NCBI GenBank assembly: GCA_036403075.1
Contig: DASWRS010000031.1
Coordinates: forward strand, 19,811-83,810
DNA from: JABFXX01 sp036403075
GTDB lineage: Bacteria; Myxococcota_A; Polyangia; Haliangiales; Haliangiaceae
Length of the DNA: 64,000 nt
Reading direction: 5' to 3'
The position numbers and the translations under genes are program-made. Shown piece by piece: positions 36,401-42,983 of this stretch. Numbering within the stretch: position 1 is the stretch's first letter; every line of letters starts with the position of its first letter. The notes under the pieces are model-generated. The model saw only the letters and a program-made list of their open reading frames with translations. It had not been told where the DNA came from and did not search any database.

Positions 36401-37387
36401 ATGAAGGTCACATATACGATTGCGATCGTCGCGCTGACCGCCGCCTGCACGTCCAAGCCAGCGGATGACGAGCTCGCGACGTCGATCGCGAAGGGACTGA
36501 TCACCGCGTGCCCGACCGGCGCCGACGCGGCCGACGAGACGGCGCGCAACGATTGCGCCGGCAGCCTCACCGATCTCGCCGTGCTGCGCGACTCGATGCG
36601 CGAGCCGTTCATCTGGGGCGGCCAGGCCGCGGGGGCGGGCTACCGGCTCGACACCAGCACCAACAAGTTCAACGCGCGGGTGTGGCGCCGGATGTATCTC
36701 TCGACCTTCATGTTCGGCAGCGACTTCACCACCGAGCAGATCGGCGACACCACGGTGCTCCACATGCCGGTCACGTTTCGCGGCGCGATGCCGATCGGCG
36801 CGTTCCCCTATCCGTTCTGGCACAGCAGCAAGAAGTGGGACTCGTACAACTACGCCACGACGATCCACTTCATCATCCAGAGTGGCACGCTGGTCGGCGC
36901 GCTGCGGTCCGCCGACCAGGACACCACGCGGACCAAGGTCGCGCACGCGTGGGACGGCCTGTGGCAGTGGGAGCAGGACGGCGTGCAGATGCCGTACGTG
37001 TCGATCTACGACTACCTGCTGTCCAAGGGCAACCCGTTCGCCGGGCAGCTCAACGACACGTACCGCGCGCTCGAGGCGCGGATGCGGCAGAACAACTGCC
37101 AGGCCTGCCACGCGCCCGACAACCAGGGCAGCTCGGCGCAGCTCGAGTTCTTCGTCTATCCCAACCAGGCGCTGGTCGGCCGCCACGACATCATCACGCA
37201 GCTGACGAAGAACGAGATGCCGCCGAAGGACAACACCCTCGGCCTGCGCGCCGGGATCTCGGATCCGGCCGAGCGCGACCTGCTGATCGGCCTCGCGCGC
37301 GACTTCGAGACCACGGGTGACAAGGCGCTCGCGTGGGAAGGCGACAACAAGACCCAGTTCCAGTTTCCCGACCCGGCGCAGCACTAG
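36401..37387 (+). CDS. Mono-heme c-type lipoprotein
   Basis: A 328-aa lipoprotein; the signal MKVTYTIAIVALTAACTSK is lipidated at Cys16. The ATG at 36401 has a gagga site; an ATG at 36389 overlapping the previous stop is an alternative. A single CxxCH heme-binding motif (NNCQACHAPD, Cys233-His237) lies in the last third, followed by a likely distal ligand region with EMPPKDN. The N-terminal 220 residues have no recognised family. The pattern resembles cytochrome-c-like domains of surface lipoproteins; electron transfer is inferred only from the heme motif. Confidence 0.85.
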   Translation: MKVTYTIAIVALTAACTSKPADDELATSIAKGLITACPTGADAADETARNDCAGSLTDLAVLRDSMREPFIWGGQAAGAGYRLDTSTNKFNARVWRRMYLSTFMFGSDFTTEQIGDTTVLHMPVTFRGAMPIGAFPYPFWHSSKKWDSYNYATTIHFIIQSGTLVGALRSADQDTTRTKVAHAWDGLWQWEQDGVQMPYVSIYDYLLSKGNPFAGQLNDTYRALEARMRQNNCQACHAPDNQGSSAQLEFFVYPNQALVGRHDIITQLTKNEMPPKDNTLGLRAGISDPAERDLLIGLARDFETTGDKALAWEGDNKTQFQFPDPAQH

Positions 37388-37813
37388 AATTGTACAGGGT
37401 GTGGTGCCCGGGACCGCTGACGAACCACCGCCCCTGCGCGAACGAGGCCAAGCCCGACCCATCGCCAACGCGGTCACCCCCGGCGGGCCGCGTGGATGTC
37501 TCGCGAACGCGCTTCGACAATCCCCTTCGGCGCCGCTCGCCTGCCGAGCTTGAAGCGCTGAGCAGGAGACGCGGAACAGGAGACGCATCGCGCGATGCGC
37601 GGCTCGCGCCGGCGCGCTCGGCTCGTCGGTTCCCCGAGGCGATCCCGGCCGGTCGAGATGCTCGCCGGCCCCTCGCCGTGACCGTGAAGCGCTGGCAAGG
37701 TCGCGGTCCGCGCGCGCGCAGGCCATGTGCCGTGAATCGCTACCGCCACTGGGGAGATCTGCTCCTTGCGCGGTCCGCGTGACGCTCGGATCGCCAGTTG
37801 CAGCTCGCCCCGG
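37388..37813. other. Intergenic region, 426 bp
   Basis: Between the heme lipoprotein stop and the start of duplicated block A. Several ORFs are open here on both strands, but none has a ribosome site, family motif or coherent composition. No RNA gene was seen. Confidence 0.45.
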
Positions 37814-38486
37814 ATCGGCGCGAGCCGACGTTTGGCAGGAGCGCAAGATCTGTTCAATCGTGCCTACGGCATTCCCTCCCGTGGCGAGGCCGCACGCTCT
37901 CGACGGTTGTATGCGAGCGCAATCGCTTGATGCGAGGACCGGAAACCCACGAAACGGTGACGCGCACTACGCACCCGCGGAGTCACTCCTCACCTGAAAC
38001 ACTTCGCCGTCAGCCCGCTCGTCGCCAACCTTGTTGTGAAATTCCCGATCATGCGCGAGGCGCCGCTGCGCAATCCCAGATTCCCGCGCTTTGCGGCGCC
38101 GGTGACCCAGTCGGAGCACGAGGCCCAGCTCACGCGATCCGGCATTCCGGGGTCCTCGTTGACCAGCGAGCCGCGAGCGTGTCGTGCAGAGGCGTATTCA
38201 TCGCCTCGGCGTTTGTCAGATCTCCCTCGAGCTTCTGGGTGCTCCGACGAGATTTACAGACGGGATCATGCGCTGCAGGTGGCAAACGCTGCCGGTAACA
38301 TTCAATCCGGATCGCGATCGGGAAACCAACCCTGCGGAATCGATCGCATTTCCGTGTGTAGCAGTGCGTCATTGTGTCGAGGTTCACGGCGTAGCCGGTT
38401 GAATAGCCGTCGCACAACATTTCTCCCTCTTCTTGTTTGCAGCGTGAATCCTTCTTGTCTATATTGAGCGAGAAAGGAGGAGCACA
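37814..38486. repeat. Duplicated upstream block, copy A
   Basis: This block is homologous in the same order to 41086-41578. Matching anchors are atcggcgcgagcc at 37814 and 41086, the caggag-caagatc block near 37836 and 41111, the shared tcactcctcacctg at 37983 and 41227, gatcatgcgcg at about 38046 and 41285, cagattcccg at about 38075 and 41317, ttgtcagatc at about 38213 and 41433, and the promoter with tiny ORF. Copy A carries extra bases, including about 95 bp after the ttgtcagatc anchor. The order and spacing show a true segmental duplication, not chance matches. Confidence 0.8.
38437..38465 (+). promoter_or_regulatory. Predicted promoter of peptide gene A
   Basis: TTGCAG (38437-38442), a 17-bp spacer and TATATT (38460-38465) form a sigma-70-like promoter. 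The equivalent elements occur at the same distance before peptide gene B. The expected start of transcription is only a few bases before the ribosome site, giving a very short leader. Confidence 0.5.
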
Positions 38487-38537
38487 ATGAAGATCAAGAT
38501 CAACGTTCGCGCCGGTAGCCTCAAGACTCGCGTGTAA
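38487..38537 (+). CDS. Tiny basic peptide A (MKIKINVRAGSLKTRV), candidate RiPP precursor or signal
   Basis: A 16-aa peptide behind an aaaggagg site with 6-nt spacing. It is paralogous to the peptide at 41579: of 15 aligned codons 9 are identical, 3 differ only synonymously (Lys, Ala, Gly) and 3 change the residue (Ile/Val, Ser/Gly, Thr/Ala). This substitution pattern, plus conserved promoter, ribosome site and hairpin, supports a real gene. An in-frame stop upstream at 38445 prevents a much longer product. The motif is K-I-K-x-N-V-R-A-G-S-L-K; the Gly-Ser here replaces the Gly-Gly of peptide B. It could be a precursor exported by the downstream transporters or a diverged copy. No known family was confirmed. 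Confidence 0.7.
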   Translation: MKIKINVRAGSLKTRV

Positions 38538-38552
38538 TTACGCGATTGGGCC

Positions 38553-38578
38553 GGGGTCGGATCCCGGGATCCGGCCCC
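38553..38578 (+). terminator. Hairpin after peptide gene A
   Basis: A near-perfect hairpin whose core ggatcccgggatcc is a 14-bp palindrome, extended by six further pairs including one G-T. No T-run follows. The same palindromic core is present in the hairpin after peptide gene B. Confidence 0.6.
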
Positions 38579-38734
38579 AGGCCACTTCCATTGCATCCAC
38601 GGGAGCGAAAGCTCCTGTTCTCGAACGGACGCGCAGACGGGCGGTCCCCGGCAGCACCGACGAGTCGGGCAGCCGAAGTTCAGCTCCCCGAGGCCGCATC
38701 GGGCCGCACGACGCGGTCTACGGCCCGGGGCGCG

Positions 38735-40846
38735 CTACCACACCGCGCAGCGCTGCTCGGGCGGCCGCACCATCGTCGCGCCGGGCTTGCAGGAGAACGC
38801 CTGTTCGAATTCCGGCAAGTTGGACAGCGGGCCGATCACGCGGAACTTCGGGACCGCGTGCGGGTCGCCCTTGACGCTCTGCCGCTGGGCCTCGATCCGC
38901 ATCGCTTCGCCACGGAATTGACCCCATGCGAGGAAGAACTGCTGCTCCGGCGTGAAGCCATCGACCGTCGGCACCGGGTGCGTCGCCATCGATTTCTTGA
39001 ACGCGACGTACGCGAAGTGCACGCCGGCCTGATCGCCGAGCGCCTCGGCGAGCACCAGCTTGCCCTGGTGATGGACGCCCGGCTCGATCGAATAACCCTC
39101 GTACTGATCGATGATGCACTGCGCGCGCTTCTGGAACTCCTTCTGGTCCGCGTCGGTCCACCAGTTGTGCGCGCGGCCCATCGCGTCGAGCGCCGCTCCG
39201 GTCGCGTCGAACGCGTGCGTCATGTCGTGCGCGAGGCCCGCGCCGAAGGCGCCGTAGTTCATCGCGTCGGTCGCCGCGACGTCGAAGTACGGCGGCTGCA
39301 GGAAGCCGGCGGGGAGCACGAGCTCGTTGAGCTGCGGATCGAGGTACGCGTCGGGGGCCGACGGCGGGAACTGCCAGCCCGCGCGGTCGGTCGGCTTTGC
39401 CATCTGGCGGCGCACGTCGTCGACATTGAACTTTCGCGCCTGGGCGATGTTCGCCCAGAACGCATCCCGGCGAATCTGGACCTTCGAGAGGTCCTTCCAG
39501 TCGTCGGGATATCCAATTTGCACGCTCATCGTCTCGAGCTTCTCGAGCGCCGTCTTCTTGGTGTCCGCCGCCATCCAGGGCAATCCGGAGACGTCCTCCT
39601 TCAACACCGCGACGAGGCCGTTCGCGATGTCGCGCGCCTTTGCCTTGGCTGCCGGGGGGAAGTACTTGTCCGCGAACTTCCTTCCGACCGGCTCGCCCAG
39701 GAGCGTCTCGGTCAACTCCAGGCAGCGCTGCGCGCGCGGCCTCATCTCGGTGGCACCGCCGAGCGTCCTGTCCTTGAACGCGAACGCTTCCTCGGCGAAC
39801 GGCTTCGAGAGCCACGGCGATGCCGCGTCGAGCAGCTGCCACCGCAGGTACGTCTTCCACGCGGCGACCGACGTGGTCTTGAGCTCCTTGTCGACCTGCT
39901 GGAGGAACTTCGGCTCGGCGACGTTGACCGGATCGCGCGGGATCCGCGCCTCGTCGAAGTACTTGTCCCACTCGATGCGGGGCGCCATCGCCTTGAGCTG
40001 CGCGAACGTGGTCTTGTGCTCGGTGGCCGCGGAATCGCCGGCGGTCTTCGCGTCGAGCGACGCTTCGGCCAGGCGCTTCTCGAGCGCGATCACGCCGTCG
40101 GCGGCGGCGAGCGTCGCCTTCTCCGGCATGCCGCCCAGGGCGAGCACGCGCGCCACGTGTTGCCGGTACTTGTCGCGGATCTGGGCGAAGCTCGGCTCGG
40201 CCTTCACGTACGCGTCGCGATCGGGGAGGCCGAGGCCGCCCGCGACCAGGTTGAGCTGGAAGTCCTTGGGCTCGTGGTTGTCGTACGCCCCGGCCTCGCC
40301 GAACGGCGCGGCGATGCCGAGATCGTGCAGCCGCCGGATCACGCGCTGCACATCGGCCGGTGTCTTCACGGCGTCGATGTCGGCGAGCAGCGGCGCGATC
40401 GGCGAGATCCCCGCCGCGTCGATCGCCGCTTCGTCCATGCACGACGCAAAGTGATCGGCGACGAGCTGCTCGGGGCTCCCCGCGGGCCAGTCGGCCGTCG
40501 CCGCGAGCTCCTCGACCAGCGCGCGCACCTTCTGCCGGTTCGCTTCGCGCGCGGCGCCGCGGCGGCTCCACCGCGGCTTGCCCGCGGGGATCGGGTTCTG
40601 CGCGCGCCACGCGCCGTTGGCGTACTCGTAGAAATCGCTGCACGGATCGACGCCACGATTGACGTCGCCGGCTTCGATCGCCTTGTAGGTCGTCGCGCTC
40701 ACCGGCGCGGCGCTGGGCGTGCGGCCTGGATCGGTCGCCGCCGTCGCAGCCGAGGCCACCTTGGCGGGCCCGGGCGGCGGCGTCGCGCACGACGCGGCGA
40801 GCACCAGCGCAACCACCACGGCGCGGGCGATGACACGCGTCTTCAT
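38735..40846 (-). CDS. M13-family (neprilysin/PepO-like) peptidase with altered active site
   Basis: A 703-aa lipoprotein (VVVALVLAASCAT signal; Cys20). It spans the full M13 family: N-terminal GVDPCSDFYEYANGAW, central helical lobe, PDAYLDPQLNELVLPAGFLQPP and the zinc region. Instead of HExxH the motif is HDMTH (His540, Asp541, His544), so the catalytic Glu is replaced by Asp. The third ligand block LAEALGDQAG (Glu601, Asp605) is retained. Glu-to-Asp in HExxH enzymes normally reduces activity strongly, so this may be a weak peptidase or a binding protein. It is co-translated with the small lipoprotein and sits between the two peptide genes, on the opposite strand. Processing or clearing of the peptides is a plausible but unproven role. 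Confidence 0.9.
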   Translation of the reverse strand: MKTRVIARAVVVALVLAASCATPPPGPAKVASAATAATDPGRTPSAAPVSATTYKAIEAGDVNRGVDPCSDFYEYANGAWRAQNPIPAGKPRWSRRGAAREANRQKVRALVEELAATADWPAGSPEQLVADHFASCMDEAAIDAAGISPIAPLLADIDAVKTPADVQRVIRRLHDLGIAAPFGEAGAYDNHEPKDFQLNLVAGGLGLPDRDAYVKAEPSFAQIRDKYRQHVARVLALGGMPEKATLAAADGVIALEKRLAEASLDAKTAGDSAATEHKTTFAQLKAMAPRIEWDKYFDEARIPRDPVNVAEPKFLQQVDKELKTTSVAAWKTYLRWQLLDAASPWLSKPFAEEAFAFKDRTLGGATEMRPRAQRCLELTETLLGEPVGRKFADKYFPPAAKAKARDIANGLVAVLKEDVSGLPWMAADTKKTALEKLETMSVQIGYPDDWKDLSKVQIRRDAFWANIAQARKFNVDDVRRQMAKPTDRAGWQFPPSAPDAYLDPQLNELVLPAGFLQPPYFDVAATDAMNYGAFGAGLAHDMTHAFDATGAALDAMGRAHNWWTDADQKEFQKRAQCIIDQYEGYSIEPGVHHQGKLVLAEALGDQAGVHFAYVAFKKSMATHPVPTVDGFTPEQQFFLAWGQFRGEAMRIEAQRQSVKGDPHAVPKFRVIGPLSNLPEFEQAFSCKPGATMVRPPEQRCAVW

Positions 40847-41052
40847 GACGGCCTCCCCTCGAGATGCAGGACGGCGACGGCGACGGCGTGGAGTTGCGTG
40901 TCGATGCCGAGCAGCATGGCGTCGGGTCCGGAGGGCTTCATCGCCGCCTCGTCCTGCGACGGGGATGGGCGCGGCTCCGCGCGCTGGCTGCAGGCTGTCG
41001 CCGCGACCGCGACGACGAGCACCGCGGTCCGGATCGACGAGATGGTTCGCAT
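40843..41052 (-). CDS. Small lipoprotein
   Basis: A 69-aa protein. The ATG at 41052 has a ggaggga site; the lipoprotein signal is RTISSIRTAVLVVAVAATAC (Cys26-28 region). The mature part is short and polar (SQRAEPRPSPSQDEAAMKPSG) with a hydrophobic end. Its stop overlaps the M13 peptidase start (ATGA). Its promoter must lie in or beside duplicated block B. No family was recognised. Confidence 0.7.
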   Translation of the reverse strand: MRTISSIRTAVLVVAVAATACSQRAEPRPSPSQDEAAMKPSGPDAMLLGIDTQLHAVAVAVLHLEGRPS

Positions 41053-41085
41053 CGGCTGTTCCCTCCAGGTTGCGACGCGCCGGGC

Positions 41086-41578
41086 ATCGGCGCGAGCCCG
41101 CCGAGGTTCGCAGGAGTGCAAGATCCGATCAATTCGTGGCTCCGGCGTTCTGTCCCCGGGCGTGGCCGCACGCCCCCCCCCGGCCAACCATCAGAATGCA
41201 ACTCACGCGTAATACGCTGCGCGGATTCACTCCTCACCTGGACCCGGTGGCGTTTAGCCTGGCTGTGCCGCAATGTGAAGGTCAGATCATGCGCGTCATG
41301 GCGCTGTGCGCAATATCAGATTCCCGTGCTTTCCAGCACCCAGACCCGCTCACCCGGTCCGAGGTTGCGGAATCCTCGCGTGGTCCACAGCGAGAAGCAC
41401 CTCGCACGGAGGTGCATTCACGGTCCCGGAATTGTCAGATCGTCGTCGAGCTTTTCGTGCTCCGTGCGGAATCAATCACCTTTCCGCAATCGCAGAAAAA
41501 TCCGCTTTGGCGTCTGCCGTTCTTGTTTGCGGGGTGAAGCTTTCTTGTTTATAAGAAGAAGAAGAAAGGAGGTGACCA
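41086..41578. repeat. Duplicated upstream block, copy B
   Basis: Homologous to 37814-38486 (see copy A for the anchors). It separates the minus-strand lipoprotein from the plus-strand peptide gene B, so it must carry both promoters. It includes a run of nine C at 41173-41181. No convincing ORF lies within it, so it may carry a regulatory element or an untranslated RNA; this is not established. Confidence 0.75.
41527..41555 (+). promoter_or_regulatory. Predicted promoter of peptide gene B
   Basis: TTGCGG (41527-41532), a 17-bp spacer and TATAAG (41550-41555) match the promoter of peptide gene A in sequence and distance. It may also drive the transporter operon by read-through of the hairpin. 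Confidence 0.5.
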
Positions 41579-41626
41579 ATGAAGATCAAAGTCAACGTTC
41601 GCGCTGGCGGCCTCAAGGCTCGCTAA
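41579..41626 (+). CDS. Tiny basic peptide B (MKIKVNVRAGGLKAR), candidate double-Gly precursor
   Basis: A 15-aa peptide. The site aaaggaggtga (41565-41575) is complementary to the whole anti-Shine-Dalgarno and is the strongest in the window, with 6 nt to the ATG. A stop at 41573 in the same frame rules out an N-terminal extension. The Gly-Gly at residues 10-11 fits the cleavage site of C39 peptidases, which would leave Leu-Lys-Ala-Arg; this is far shorter than known bacteriocins. The motif K-x-K-x-x-V-[RK]-A-G-G recalls short peptides I have seen annotated as hypothetical, but that is memory, not a search result. It lies 122 bp upstream of the HlyD-PCAT-ABC-TolC operon on the same strand. Confidence 0.75.
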   Translation: MKIKVNVRAGGLKAR

Positions 41627-41636
41627 CTCTGCGATA

Positions 41637-41676
41637 GGCCGGGATCGGATCCCGGGATCGGGTCCCGGCCAATTTT
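41637..41676 (+). terminator. Intrinsic terminator after peptide gene B
   Basis: An 8-bp perfect stem (ggccggga with tcccggcc) with an inner palindromic core, followed by aatttt. It ends peptide transcription, with possible read-through to the exporter operon; such partial termination is common when a precursor is needed in excess over its transporter. Confidence 0.7.
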
Positions 41677-41748
41677 CCAGTATGCCGACCGAGCGGGATC
41701 GACGTCCCCTTCGGTTATATTCCCTTTCGGTCGAGTTTTGAGCACCTA

Positions 41749-42978
41749 ATGGCATATCCATTCGAGCGGACGCTCCGGTCCTTGAACGGATACGAGTCGG
41801 GCACCCGAGTTCTGCTGGTCGCCCTGGGCGCGCTGGGGCTTGCAGGTCTCGTCGCCTGGGCCGTCGGCGCACGGGTCCCCGTGATGAAGGTCAGCTCCCA
41901 GGCGCGCATCGAGCCGCACAACGCGGTCTACCGGCTCGAGCCACTCGGCGGGGGTCGGGTGGTACGCTCGCTGCTCAACCTCGACGAAGAGGTCAAGAAG
42001 GGTGACCTGCTGATCGAGTTCGATACCCGGTCCGAGCGGCTCGAGCTCGAGCAGAGCAAGGCCACGGCGGAGGCGGCGGAGCAGGAGCTCGCCGTCGTTC
42101 GCGATCAGATCGCCAACAAGAAAGCCGAGCTCGCCGCGAGCAACCTGGTCGACGAAGTGGCGGTGCGCGAGGCGATGGAGAAGGAGGGCGAGATCGTGCC
42201 CCGGCACCGGCTCGCCGAGGAGCGGGCGCAGCTCGCCCAGAAGAGCCCGTCCGGCTCGATCTCCGAGCTCGAGAAGCTCGAGCGCCTCACCGACGTCGAC
42301 GCGCTCGACCACGCCAGCCGATCTCAGAGCCTGGCGATCATCCGGATCCGGCGCGAGCAGGCCGTGCGGCGCCAGACCGCCAGTGCCCAGCTCCTCGGCC
42401 TGAGGCGCGAGGAGCTCCGGATCGAGGGCCAGCTTCGAGAGCTCAAGGTCGGGATCGATCGCTTCGAATATCAGATCGAGAAGAAGCACTATCGCGCGCC
42501 GGCCTCGGGTAGGCTCGTCGACGTGGCCGAGCTCGCAGCGGGGGACTTCATCGCCGAGGGGCAGCGGCTCGGCACGATCCTCGCCAGCGATGCGGAGGTC
42601 CGCGTCCGGGCGCGCTTCCCCAAGGAGATGACCGGCATCCTCCAGCCCGGTCAAACCGCGCAGCTGAAGCTCGACGGTTACCCGTGGACCATTTACGGGA
42701 CGGTGCCGGCCAAGGTCACGCGCGTCGGGACCGAGCCTGGAATCGCCGCGACGCCGGAGGCCATCCCCGGCACGGTCCGCGTCGAGCTCGACATCCAGAC
42801 CCCGGCCGACGCGAGGATCCAGCTCCGGCACGGCCTGACCGCCACGGTCGAGATCGAGGTCGCCCGGGTCTCGCCGGTCGCGCTCCTCATGCGGGCCATC
42901 GGTGAATGGCACATCGCGGAACCGCCACCCGAAGCACAGCGCGCGAGAGGGTTCCAGGTCGAGGCCGAGGCCCGCTGA
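41749..42978 (+). CDS. HlyD-family periplasmic adaptor
   Basis: A 409-aa protein with an N-terminal cytoplasmic stretch, one membrane segment (VLLVALGALGLAGLVAWAV), a lipoyl-like half-motif (RVVRSLLNLDEEVKKGDLLIEFD), a long alpha-hairpin (about residues 90-240), the second lipoyl half (RAPASGRLVDVAELAAGDFIAEG) and a beta-barrel. It links an inner-membrane ABC exporter with an outer-membrane channel. The ATG at 41749 lacks a strong ribosome site. It is the first gene of the export operon, 5 bp before the PCAT gene. Confidence 0.9.
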   Translation: MAYPFERTLRSLNGYESGTRVLLVALGALGLAGLVAWAVGARVPVMKVSSQARIEPHNAVYRLEPLGGGRVVRSLLNLDEEVKKGDLLIEFDTRSERLELEQSKATAEAAEQELAVVRDQIANKKAELAASNLVDEVAVREAMEKEGEIVPRHRLAEERAQLAQKSPSGSISELEKLERLTDVDALDHASRSQSLAIIRIRREQAVRRQTASAQLLGLRREELRIEGQLRELKVGIDRFEYQIEKKHYRAPASGRLVDVAELAAGDFIAEGQRLGTILASDAEVRVRARFPKEMTGILQPGQTAQLKLDGYPWTIYGTVPAKVTRVGTEPGIAATPEAIPGTVRVELDIQTPADARIQLRHGLTATVEIEVARVSPVALLMRAIGEWHIAEPPPEAQRARGFQVEAEAR

Positions 42979-42983
42979 GAGTC

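Noticed and set aside
35144..37846. 900-codon minus frame over the lipoprotein pair
   Set aside because: It has no recognisable domain and covers two plus-strand genes with signal peptides and a CxxCH motif.
38553..38578. Palindrome as a phage attachment or plasmid site
   Set aside because: The same palindromic hairpin follows the second peptide gene, so it is better explained as a shared terminator.
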